A stretch of 64,000 nt of DNA, from positions 372,001 through 436,000 of the forward strand of contig JAXGLZ010000001.1 of NCBI GenBank assembly GCA_040768925.1, given 5' to 3'. Positions 18,401 to 26,089 of the stretch are shown one piece after another. This stretch comes from CALNBC01 sp040768925. Lineage in GTDB: Bacteria > Bacillota > Clostridia > Christensenellales > CALWSW01. A model generated the notes under the pieces. It ran no database searches and was not told where the DNA came from. It saw nothing but the letters and a program-made list of their open reading frames with translations. The position numbers were made by a program, and so were the translations under genes. Positions within the stretch are counted from its first letter, which is position 1. Every line of letters begins with the position of its first letter.

Positions 18401-18477
18401 CGCCCCTTGACCATAGGACAAAGGGGGCCGAACTCCGGCAACGTTTTTCCGCAGCGTATGGAGGATGATTCAAAACC

Positions 18478-19863
18478 ATGATTCCCGCCCCCGTCGAACA
18501 GCTTGCCGCCGCCTTCCAAAAGCGCGGCCATTCGCTGTTTGCCGTGGGCGGAATGGTGCGAAACCCCATGCTCGGCTACCCCATCAGCGATATGGACGTC
18601 ACCACGGACGCGCTGCCCGAAGAATCGCTGAAAATCGGGGAGGAGCTGGGGCTTACCGCCGTTCCCAAGGCCGTGAATTTCGGCACGGTCGAACTGATCG
18701 CGAAGGACAAAAGCTGGTCCGTCGAATGCACAACCTTCCGGGCGGACGTTTACGGCCCCGGCGGGTTCCACAGGCCGGCGGGGGTGCGCTTTTCGAAGGA
18801 CTTGGAGTCCGACGCTTTCCGCCGGGATTTCACCGTCAACGCCATCTACCAAAACGCCCTGACCGGCGAATTCGCGGACCCGACCGGCGGCATGGCGGAT
18901 CTTGAAAACCGGCTGCTCCGGGCGACTTCCAAAGACCCCCGGGTGATTATGGGGGACGACGGCCTCCGGGTTTTGCGGCTGGTGCGCTTCGCCTGCGAGC
19001 TGGGCTTCGCGGTGGAGGAAAGCACCCTTGCCGCGGCAAGGGAATTCGCCGCCGGTCTTTCGGATATTCCCGCGGAGCGCAAATACGCCGAGCTGAAAAA
19101 AATCCTGCTTTCCGACGCGCGCTATTTCGCCCCCCAACCCAAGGGCGAGCACGCCGTGCTGCGCGCGCTGAACCTGATGCTTTCGCTCGGCTCGCTGAAC
19201 TACGTGATCCCCGAGCTTTTAGAGGGGGAAAACGTCGCCCAAAACCCCGAATACCACGCTTACGACGTGATGAACCATTCCTTCCGCGTCGCCGCAAGCG
19301 CGCCGCCCACCCTCGTCCTCCGGCTTGCCGCGCTGCTGCACGACGTCGGCAAGCCGGCCGTTTTCAAAGAAACCGGCCTCATGCACGGCCATGAGTCCGC
19401 GGGGGCGGAAATTGCCCGGGAAATACTCCAAAGGCTGAAGGCGGAAAAAGCGGTTGCCGAGCGGGTCTGTTCCCTCGTGCGCTGGCATATGTACGACCTT
19501 GACGGCCGCGCCAAGGAAAAAACCCTGAAAAAGCAGTTCGCCCAATGGGGAAGCGCGTTCGTCCTCGAACTCGCGAGCCTCAGGGAGGCGGACGTCGTCG
19601 GTTCCGGCCTTTCAAAAGGCCCGGTGGTCACGGCCCTGCGCTGGCGCCGGGTGCTTTCGCAAATGATCGGGAGCAGCACGCCCTTTTCGGAAAACGAACT
19701 GAACATCACCGGCCAGGAAATCGCCGATCTGGGTTTTTCGGGCAAGAAGATCGGCGAAGTTAAACGCGCCCTGTGGATGCATTGCGCCGTTTATCCGGCG
19801 GAAAACGAGAACAAGCGCCTCCTTCGCCTCGCCCGGGGCATAGAGGGCAAAAACGCCCGGTAA
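18478..19863 (+). CDS. cca: CCA tRNA nucleotidyltransferase with HD domain
   Basis: This 461-residue class II nucleotidyltransferase should add or repair the 3' CCA of tRNA. The head domain has FAVGGMVRN, then the metal-binding DMD in ISDMDVTTDALP, RRDFTVNAI and the GLRVLRLVRFACELG helix. The HD phosphohydrolase motif is LAALLHDVGKP with later RWHMYD. The usual GGxVRD motif reads GGMVRN, with Asn for Asp, and the start GGAGG lies eleven bases before ATG 18478. A poly(A) polymerase cannot be excluded by motifs alone, but CCA addition is the likelier role in this group. Confidence 0.9.
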   Translation: MIPAPVEQLAAAFQKRGHSLFAVGGMVRNPMLGYPISDMDVTTDALPEESLKIGEELGLTAVPKAVNFGTVELIAKDKSWSVECTTFRADVYGPGGFHRPAGVRFSKDLESDAFRRDFTVNAIYQNALTGEFADPTGGMADLENRLLRATSKDPRVIMGDDGLRVLRLVRFACELGFAVEESTLAAAREFAAGLSDIPAERKYAELKKILLSDARYFAPQPKGEHAVLRALNLMLSLGSLNYVIPELLEGENVAQNPEYHAYDVMNHSFRVAASAPPTLVLRLAALLHDVGKPAVFKETGLMHGHESAGAEIAREILQRLKAEKAVAERVCSLVRWHMYDLDGRAKEKTLKKQFAQWGSAFVLELASLREADVVGSGLSKGPVVTALRWRRVLSQMIGSSTPFSENELNITGQEIADLGFSGKKIGEVKRALWMHCAVYPAENENKRLLRLARGIEGKNAR

Positions 19864-19880
19864 CGAAGGCTGTACTGGTT

Positions 19881-20040
19881 CAGGGCGTCAAAGCGGCCTG
19901 CGGGCCGCTTTGACGGTGGATTTTCGCTGAAGCGCAGGATAATTTCGGTCACAAGTGACCGGAATAGTACGACAAGTTGATTGAAGCTCAGGGGCTTTGG
20001 CCCCTGAAACCCCGGGATAGGGTTTTCGATAGTCTGGATT
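19881..20040 (+). repeat. Intergenic modular repeat R3
   Basis: This is the cleanest head module: GTCAAAGCGGCC-TGCG-GGCCGCTTTGAC, a perfect hairpin. It is followed by TCGGTCAC/GTGACCGG and the tail GGGGCTTTGGCCCC / CCCCGGGATAGGG. It occupies nearly the whole gap between cca and the WalJ-like gene and ends 13 nt before the next start codon. Confidence 0.8.
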
Positions 20041-20053
20041 TTTAATATACGAC

Positions 20054-20854
20054 ATGCAGATCAAATTTCTTCCTGTTTTTTCCGGCAGCTCCGGCAACTG
20101 CGCCCTTTTTGCAACCGGGGGCGCAAAATTGCTCATCGACGCGGGCAAGCCCGGTTCCGCCATTCTCCATCAGCTTAACAGGCTGAAACTCGACCCGTCC
20201 GGCCTGGACGGGATCCTCGTCACCCACGAGCATACCGACCACGCAAAGGGCGTGGGCGTGCTTTCGAGAAGGTACGACCTGCCGGTTTTTGCCACGGCCG
20301 CAACCTTTGCCGCCATGGAACAGTGCGTCGGTTCCCTTTCATCGAAAAACGAGCGCGTCATCAGCGCGGGCCGGGAATTCACGGTGGGCAATATCGGCGT
20401 TTCCCCCTATTCCATTCCCCACGACGCCGCGGACCCCGTGGGCTTCGTGCTTCGGTGCGCCGGCCGCGCGGTCGCCCAGTTTACAGACCTTGGCCATATG
20501 CCCAAAGGCATTCTGGACGCCGCTTCGGAGGCGGACGTCGTGGTGCTTGAGAGCAATCACGATGTTTCCATGCTGAAAAACGGCCCCTACCCCGCGATGC
20601 TCAAAAACCGCATCCTGGGCCGGCGGGGCCATCTTTCCAACGATTCGGCCGCGGAATCGGCGATCGCCCTCGCCCGTTTGGGGGTAAACACCATCGTTTT
20701 AGGCCATCTCAGCGCCCAGAACAACACCGAGACCGTCGCCTTTGACACGGTTTTCAACGCGCTTGTGAAAGAAGGCCTGCGCCTTGGGGAGGATCTTCGG
20801 CTGGAGGTGGCCTCCCGCGAGGGACCCACGGCGGTTTATGATCTGAGCGTTTAA
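20054..20854 (+). CDS. MBL-fold metallohydrolase, WalJ/YycJ-like
   Basis: This 266-residue metallo-beta-lactamase-fold protein has the N-terminal SGSSGNCALF of the YycJ/WalJ group, the metal motif THEHTDH, a later Asp in TDLGHMP and the terminal GHLSAQNN. Family members are predicted nucleases linked to replication or cell-wall control in Firmicutes, but the WalRK partners are not here. The start ATG 20054 has no clear ribosome site because repeat R3 runs up to it. MQIKFLPVFSGSSGN is the expected N-terminus. Confidence 0.88.
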   Translation: MQIKFLPVFSGSSGNCALFATGGAKLLIDAGKPGSAILHQLNRLKLDPSGLDGILVTHEHTDHAKGVGVLSRRYDLPVFATAATFAAMEQCVGSLSSKNERVISAGREFTVGNIGVSPYSIPHDAADPVGFVLRCAGRAVAQFTDLGHMPKGILDAASEADVVVLESNHDVSMLKNGPYPAMLKNRILGRRGHLSNDSAAESAIALARLGVNTIVLGHLSAQNNTETVAFDTVFNALVKEGLRLGEDLRLEVASREGPTAVYDLSV

Positions 20855-20861
20855 ACGGGGC

Positions 20862-21160
20862 TGCGGCGGCTGCAAAGGCCCGCAGGTCCTTTGCGCCCTT
20901 GCAGCCGGAAGGTTAACGCTGTCGCGCAAGGAAATTTCGGCCATCAATTGCCGAAATAATGCGGCAAAACCGACGCCCCAGTCGTCGGCGCAGCCGACAT
21001 CATTCCTTGATGAAATACCGGGATCTGTGATTCCGGTTCAGCCGACGCCATTCCTTGATTGGGTGCCGGAATCTGTGATTTCGGCTCCTGTCGTCAGTTT
21101 TGATCGAAACGCGGGGGCTGCGGCCTCCGAACCCCCGGGGTTAGGACCTGCCGATCCATT
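20862..21160 (+). repeat. Intergenic modular repeat R4
   Basis: Head hairpin GGCTGCAAAGG...CCTTTG...TTGCAGCC, then TTTCGGCCA/TTGCCGAAA, two TTCCTTGAT modules with CCGGAATCTGTGATTTCGG, and the GGGGGCTGCGGCC / ACCCCCGGGGT tail. It spans the gap before the fumarase alpha gene. Confidence 0.8.
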
Positions 21161-21171
21161 GGTATTGAACG

Positions 21172-22014
21172 ATGAAAATCATTTCCGAAAACCAAATTTC
21201 CGAACTCGTGTGCACGCTTTTTTTGCGCTGCGCCTATTGTGTGACGGAGGACGTAACAAAAGCCGTTCAGTCCGCCCTGGATTTTGAGGAATCCCCGGCG
21301 GGCAGCGCGGCCCTTTGCCAGATCCTCGAAAACCACAAAATCGCAAAAGAGCAGCGCCTGCCCATCTGCCAGGACACCGGGATGGCCGTGGTTTTTGCAA
21401 AGGTGGGCTGCCGGGCGGTGATAAACGGCGATTTCAACGCCGCCATCAACGCAGGCGTGCGCAGAGCTTACGCCGAAGGCTTCCTCAGAAAATCCGTGGT
21501 AACAGACCCCCTTTTTGACCGGCGCAACACCATGGACAACACCCCGGCGATCATCCACGCCGAGCTTGTTCCCGGCGACGGGATCGAGCTTTTGGTCACG
21601 GCCAAGGGTTTTGGCAGCGAGAACATGAGCGCGATCAGGATGCTCTCCCCCGGGGACGGGGAGAAGGGCGTGATCGATTTCGTCGTCGAAACGGTGGAAA
21701 AAGCCGGGCCGAACCCCTGCCCGCCGGTCATCGTCGGTGTCGGGATCGGCGGCACCATGGAACACGCCGCCCTGCTGGCCAAAAAGGCCGCGATCCGGGA
21801 ACTCGGCAGCCACAATGACGACGCGCGCTACGCCGCCTTGGAGCAGGATCTGCTCAAAAGGATCAACCGCCTTGGCATCGGCCCGGCGGGAACCGGCGGG
21901 CGGGCGACGGCTTTGGGCGTGAACGTGCTTTTCGCGCCGACGCACATCGCCGGCCTGCCCGTGGCGGTGAACATCTGCTGCCACGCCGCAAGGCACGCAA
22001 AAGGCTCGATTTAG
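21172..22014 (+). CDS. Fumarate hydratase class I, alpha subunit
   Basis: This 280-residue subunit carries the iron-sulfur ligands of the two-subunit class I fumarase or L(+)-tartrate dehydratase family: Cys in PICQDTGMAV, Cys in NPCPPVIVGVGIGG, and Cys in NICCHAARHA. The gene for the beta subunit follows, but 401 nt away rather than adjacent. Fumarase is the likelier activity. No strong ribosome site is visible before ATG 21172. Confidence 0.92.
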   Translation: MKIISENQISELVCTLFLRCAYCVTEDVTKAVQSALDFEESPAGSAALCQILENHKIAKEQRLPICQDTGMAVVFAKVGCRAVINGDFNAAINAGVRRAYAEGFLRKSVVTDPLFDRRNTMDNTPAIIHAELVPGDGIELLVTAKGFGSENMSAIRMLSPGDGEKGVIDFVVETVEKAGPNPCPPVIVGVGIGGTMEHAALLAKKAAIRELGSHNDDARYAALEQDLLKRINRLGIGPAGTGGRATALGVNVLFAPTHIAGLPVAVNICCHAARHAKGSI

Positions 22015-22059
22015 GCGGAGGAAAGGGTCCGCGGACCGTTCCTTCGAAAATTTTTTCGC

Positions 22060-22390
22060 TTCGCGCAAGAAAATTCCGGCCACAAATGGCCGAAATAATA
22101 CGGCAAAACCGACGCCCCGGCCGTTCCCACAGCCGGCATCCATCCTCGATGAAATTCCGTAATCTATGATTTCATCTCAGCCGGCATCCATCCTTGATGA
22201 AGTGCCCGAACAAGAAAATTCCGACCACAAATGGCCGAAATAATACGGCAAAACCGAAGCCCCGGCCGTTCCCACAGCCGGCATCCAACCTCGATGGGGC
22301 GTTAAAATCTGTGATTCCGGCGCATGCCGTCCGTTTCGATTGAAGCGCGGGGGTTTCGGCTCCTGAAACCCTGGGGCAGCGTTTCCCTTC
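22060..22390 (+). repeat. Intergenic modular repeat R5 between fumarase subunits
   Basis: Two copies of the block AAAATTCCGGCCACAAATGG / GGCAAAACCGA.GCCCC (about 22071-22135 and 22216-22280), separated by ATCCTTGATGAA modules, then the tail around 22345-22380. It lies between genes whose products should form one enzyme. Confidence 0.75.
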
Positions 22391-22415
22391 TTTTGTGATT
22401 TTGAAAGGCACGCCC

Positions 22416-22970
22416 ATGAAACTGACCCTTCCATTGGATAAAGCCGCCGCCCGCTCCCTTCGCGCGGGGGAAAACCTGCTGCTTTGCGGAGCGATGTTCG
22501 TCGCCCGGGACGCGGCGCACAAGCGCCTGATCGCCCTGCTCGATGCGGGCAAACCCCTGCCTTTTCCCATCGAGGGGGAAACGATCTATTACGCCGGGCC
22601 TTCCCCGGCGCCAAAGGGGCGGATCATCGGCTCCGCCGGCCCCACGACCTCCGGCCGGATGGATCACTATACGCCCCGGCTTTTGGACCTCGGCCTTCGC
22701 TGCACCATCGGCAAGGGCAAACGCGGCAAAGAGGTTCTCGAGTCCATGAAGAAAAACGGCGCCGTTTACCTTGGGGTGACCGGCGGCGCAGCCGCTTTGA
22801 TCGCCAATTGCGTGCAAAAAAGCGAAATCGTCTGCTATGAGGACCTGGGCCCGGAAGCCGTGCGCAGGATCTGGGTGGCGGATATGCCCGCCGTCGTGCT
22901 GGTCGATTCCCTTGGGAACGACCTTTACGAGCTGGGAAGAAAGCAGTACGAGCGGCCGTTTGAAGAATGA
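22416..22970 (+). CDS. Fumarate hydratase class I, beta subunit
   Basis: This 184-residue subunit has GPTTSGRMDHYTPRLLDLG, GKGKRGKEVLE and the terminal WVADMPAVVLVDSLGNDLY, all typical of the FumB-type C-terminal domain. Together with the upstream alpha subunit it makes a complete class I fumarase. I chose ATG 22416, preceded by AAAGG, rather than the GTG at 22395. A GTG start would add seven residues that do not match the family start MKLTLPL. Confidence 0.92.
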   Translation: MKLTLPLDKAAARSLRAGENLLLCGAMFVARDAAHKRLIALLDAGKPLPFPIEGETIYYAGPSPAPKGRIIGSAGPTTSGRMDHYTPRLLDLGLRCTIGKGKRGKEVLESMKKNGAVYLGVTGGAAALIANCVQKSEIVCYEDLGPEAVRRIWVADMPAVVLVDSLGNDLYELGRKQYERPFEE

Positions 22971-23023
22971 GCCGCGTTTTGCGCCGTTTTGCGATCGAAA
23001 ACAGCAACCCGGCCCCAAAAAGC

Positions 23024-23062
23024 AAAACCGAAGGCACAGCTTCCCCGCAGCCTTCGGTTTTT
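23024..23062 (+). terminator. Bidirectional terminator between fumarase and ylmH
   Basis: AAAACCGAAGGC (23024-23035) pairs with GCCTTCGGTTTT (23050-23061), with T-tracts on both strands. It serves the convergent genes ending at 22970 and 23065. Confidence 0.85.
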
Positions 23063-23064
23063 GT

Positions 23065-23820
23065 TCAGCAATATTTTGAGATCACGGCGTTCAGCCTGCC
23101 TTTTTTACTCGTGCCAATCACGCCCGCATAAACGAACCGCCCGAATCCCCGAACGGAAACGATCTCGCCCTCTTTGAGCTGCCTGCCGCCGTTTTTGCAC
23201 AGCGCCGCGTCCACAAAAACCCGTTCCTTCAGAAAGAACTCGGCGCTTTCCTCCCTGGAAAGGGCATAGGCCTTGGCGATCACCGCGTCCGCCCTTGGGG
23301 ATGAAAGCTGGATCCGCTGTTCACAAAGGGCAAAAAACGGCCCTTTTGGCGCATCCGCCGTAACAGAACACTTGACGTCCTGCCTGCCCGCCTTAAAAAG
23401 GTTTTCGCCGATCCACGCCGCGATGGAAGAAAGGCAAAAGGCAAAAGCCCGCTCGCCCCGGATCGCGATATCCCCCAGAACGGCGCGGTCGATCCCCAGG
23501 CCAAGGATCGCGCCCAGAACGTCCCTGTGGGCAAGTTCCGCGCCAAAGCGGGCGGCGGCCGCCACGATTTCAACGCAGGAAATCGGGAAGGGCTCAACAT
23601 AGCCGAATTCCTCTTCCGAGCCAAACCGGGCGATCCGCCTTTCGCAGTCCGCGGCGCCGCCAAACAGCGAAAAGGGCAGGGCCAGTTCCCGCTTCATTGA
23701 AAACAGGGCCGCCTGCTCGTCCGCGTTCAAAAAACCGGTAAAGGCAAATCTTTTTGTTATTGCGGCTCTTTCCGAAAGCTCCAAAAAGCGTTGTTTTGCC
23801 AGGGCTTTTTCTTTTTCCAT
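23065..23820 (-). CDS. ylmH: YlmH-like S4-domain RNA-binding protein
   Basis: This 251-residue protein has the middle region typical of YlmH (FPISCVEIVAAAARFGAELAHRDVLGAILGLGIDRAVLGDI) seen in two parts, residues about 78-120, and a C-terminal S4 fold with RADAVIAKAYALSREESAEF and KEGEIVSVRGFGRFVY. YlmH proteins act in ribosome rescue or near the division cluster; here it stands alone. ATG 23820 lies immediately at the expected transcription start of a strong promoter and has no ribosome site, so a leaderless message is likely. An in-frame upstream extension to 23886 would run through that promoter. Confidence 0.88.
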   Translation of the reverse strand: MEKEKALAKQRFLELSERAAITKRFAFTGFLNADEQAALFSMKRELALPFSLFGGAADCERRIARFGSEEEFGYVEPFPISCVEIVAAAARFGAELAHRDVLGAILGLGIDRAVLGDIAIRGERAFAFCLSSIAAWIGENLFKAGRQDVKCSVTADAPKGPFFALCEQRIQLSSPRADAVIAKAYALSREESAEFFLKERVFVDAALCKNGGRQLKEGEIVSVRGFGRFVYAGVIGTSKKGRLNAVISKYC

Positions 23821-23826
23821 GGCGGC

Positions 23827-23855
23827 ATTATAGCAGATTTGCGATTCCTTTTCCA
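23827..23855 (-). promoter_or_regulatory. Promoter of ylmH placing +1 at the start codon
   Basis: On the minus strand TGGAAA (23850-23855) is 17 bp from TATAAT (23827-23832), with TGC before the -10 (extended -10). The expected start of transcription, six to eight bases on, is the A of ATG 23820. Confidence 0.7.
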
Positions 23856-23946
23856 GTCCAGCAATTTTTTTCGGAATAATGTGCAATCAAAACACACATA
23901 TCTTTAAAATTAAAGTAAATTTGATTGAAAATATGGTCCACAAATA

Positions 23947-23975
23947 TGGACATCTTTCACTTTTCGGCTTATACT
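23947..23975 (+). promoter_or_regulatory. Near-consensus promoter for the 79-residue ORF
   Basis: TGGACA (23947-23952), 17 bp, TATACT (23970-23975). The leader to ATG 24069 would be about 85 nt. Confidence 0.7.
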
Positions 23976-24068
23976 GTATGAGATGGGTCCGATCAACGGA
24001 ATATTTGCACCATCGCTCGTTTTGTTTTCGGGTTTTTGGCCCCGCGCGACCGTTTACAAGGGGGAGAG

Positions 24069-24308
24069 ATGGCCGATTTACTTGAAACACTGCGCCGCAT
24101 TTCGGATTGCAGCTATATTTCAGACCTTCACGAAGCCTGTTTCGCCGCGGATGTGAAAAAGGGCGTCCTTGCCATTGATGACGGCGATTACAGCGCCGAG
24201 GAATGGAACAAAGCCGCGCATTATATTGCCGGCAGGAACACCGGGTTTGACACCGTCGCCGAGGCCAAGCTTTTTTTGTCCGAATACCTGGGCGAAACGG
24301 GGTCGTAA
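24069..24308 (+). CDS. Small protein of unknown function (79 aa)
   Basis: I do not recognise this protein. It starts MADLLETLRRISDCSYISDL, has an acidic, helical character, and carries two Cys (CSY and EACF). AAGGGGGAG lies directly before ATG 24069 and a near-consensus promoter sits about 120 nt upstream, while a terminator follows at 24375. Those signals argue for a real, separately expressed gene. No signal peptide or membrane segment is visible. Confidence 0.65.
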   Translation: MADLLETLRRISDCSYISDLHEACFAADVKKGVLAIDDGDYSAEEWNKAAHYIAGRNTGFDTVAEAKLFLSEYLGETGS

Positions 24309-24374
24309 GAATCGCTTTCTTGCGCGCGTTGCGCCACGGCGCTTCGCTTTGCTGATTGCGGCGCGTCGAATCCG

Positions 24375-24405
24375 AGCGGATGGATTTTTTCATCCGCTTT
24401 TTTTG
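24375..24405 (+). terminator. Terminator after the small ORF
   Basis: AGCGGATG (24375-24382) pairs with CATCCGCT (24391-24398), followed by a T-run. Confidence 0.8.
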
Positions 24406-24437
24406 CCGCGAAAACGAACTTTCTTTTCAAAAAAATC

Positions 24438-24473
24438 CTGCCGTCGGAACCAGGGCGACGGCGGTTTTTTTAT
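24438..24473 (+). terminator. Second terminator-like hairpin
   Basis: CCGTCG pairs with CGACGG across an eleven-base interior, followed by CGGTTTTTT. It lies 40 nt after the first terminator. Nothing else is evident between 24309 and 24610. Confidence 0.5.
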
Positions 24474-24610
24474 GCGCTTTTGCGCATCGGCATCCGCCGA
24501 ATTCGCAAAAATCTGTAAACCTTGGCCGGCTACGTTTGTTTTTGACTTTTTTATCTGGTATATTTTCCATAGGACCCGGCAACCGAATCTTTAGGCAAAG
24601 GAAAAAACGC

Positions 24611-26062
24611 ATGCCAAAACCGATCAAAAAGCGCGCGGGCGCCCTCCTTCTGGCGCTCGCCCTGCTGATTTTTGCTTCCTGTTCGAACGAGGCGCAAACG
24701 CCCCCCTCCCCTTCGCCCGCCCCGGCGGAGGAAATCGTCGGCGTTCCCGTTCCCCCGGCGGCCGTTACGCCCACGCCCTCGCCCGCCCCGTCGCCGGTGG
24801 CCGAACCGGATTACCCGGCGGGGCCGGCCGAAGAGGTTCTTCCGGCGGCGGGAACCGCCCGGTATTTGAAATCCGGCTCGCCCTTTTTCTGCCCCCACGC
24901 TGAGGAAGGGCTCTGCGAAGCATGCGTTTTTGCAGGCGCGATTCCCCTTCCCGATTCCAACAGGGTGCTCGCGATTCTTCGCTTTTTAACCGCAGAAAGC
25001 AGGCGCACAGGCTCAAAATACTGCGAAATCAGCGGCGAATTCATCCAAAACGCCCTGATTGAGTGCGGATATACGCCGTATCTCCAAACTGTGGGCACGG
25101 AAAACACCGGTTATGTGTTTTCCGGCGAAAGCGCCCTCGCCTTTGGCGAAACCGTTCTTTCCATGGATTATGTTTTCGGCGGCGCCCAGGGGGTACGCTC
25201 CGGCAGCGCGGTCTTTTGCGGCGAAAGCTATCCCCTGCCCGAAAGCGCGGAAGGCGCCGTGCTCCTGTCCAACGGGGCCAGCGCTTTGAGCGTTATCCAC
25301 GCCCTCGGCCTTGGCACGCCCGCGGCGGTCGTTGTTGTCAACGCGGATGAAACCCAGGCCCAAAGCATTCCCGATCTTTGGCCGCAAGCCATCGTTTTAG
25401 CCACAAATGACGCTGATTTGTTTAATTTGGTAAAATCGGGGGATATTTTGACAGCCACCAGCATCGAAAACGGCCCCTTTGAAAGCGCGAACATCGTCGC
25501 GGAATTGAATCCGGACGCAAAGGAAACCATCCTCCTGTGCGCCCATTACGACAGCGTTTCCACCACCCCCGGCGCGTGCGACAACGCGGCCGGCGCCGCC
25601 GTGCTCCTTGAGCTTGCGAGAACCTTTTACGAGCTGGGCGCAAGGCAGCGGATCGTCTTTCTGTTTACCACCGGGGAGGAACAGGGCATGCTGGGCGCTT
25701 CGGTTTTTGCCCGGGCGCTTTCAAAAGAGGAACAAAAAAATATCCTGGCGGTGTACGCCCTGGACATGTTCGCGGACGCCAACCAGGAGAGCCCCCTTGT
25801 TTATACCTGCGATGGGGAATCGAACGCCGCGATCGCCCTGCTTTATGCGGCCTGCGAAAGCCATTCGCTGAGAAAACCCCTTCTCGGCAAGGAATTCCGT
25901 TCCGACCACGCCCCGTTTTACGGAATCGGCCTAAACGCGGCCCTTTGCGCCCAGGGCGAGTCCGACGAACTCTACCACACCCCGTATGACACGATGGACA
26001 AGCTTTCCGAAGCGTACATGGACCTTGTTTTCGCCTGGATGGCCGGAATCCTTCTGGGCTGA
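24611..26062 (+). CDS. M28 family zinc metallopeptidase, lipoprotein
   Basis: This 483-residue extracytoplasmic peptidase begins with a lipoprotein signal (lipobox FASC, Cys at about 25) and a Pro/Ala/Ser-rich linker with PSPAP repeats. The C-terminal M28 domain keeps all expected residues: CAHYDS (zinc His and catalytic Asp), GACDNAAGAA (bridging Asp), TTGEEQGMLGA (catalytic Glu-Glu), LDMF (Asp) and LYHTPYDTMD (His). The middle resembles the PA-like insert of such aminopeptidases. The likely role is peptide cleavage at the cell surface. AAAGGA precedes ATG 24611 by nine bases. The next gene starts 27 nt downstream. Confidence 0.9.
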   Translation: MPKPIKKRAGALLLALALLIFASCSNEAQTPPSPSPAPAEEIVGVPVPPAAVTPTPSPAPSPVAEPDYPAGPAEEVLPAAGTARYLKSGSPFFCPHAEEGLCEACVFAGAIPLPDSNRVLAILRFLTAESRRTGSKYCEISGEFIQNALIECGYTPYLQTVGTENTGYVFSGESALAFGETVLSMDYVFGGAQGVRSGSAVFCGESYPLPESAEGAVLLSNGASALSVIHALGLGTPAAVVVVNADETQAQSIPDLWPQAIVLATNDADLFNLVKSGDILTATSIENGPFESANIVAELNPDAKETILLCAHYDSVSTTPGACDNAAGAAVLLELARTFYELGARQRIVFLFTTGEEQGMLGASVFARALSKEEQKNILAVYALDMFADANQESPLVYTCDGESNAAIALLYAACESHSLRKPLLGKEFRSDHAPFYGIGLNAALCAQGESDELYHTPYDTMDKLSEAYMDLVFAWMAGILLG

Positions 26063-26089
26063 ACCAGCAATCAATCAAAGAGGCGGCCG

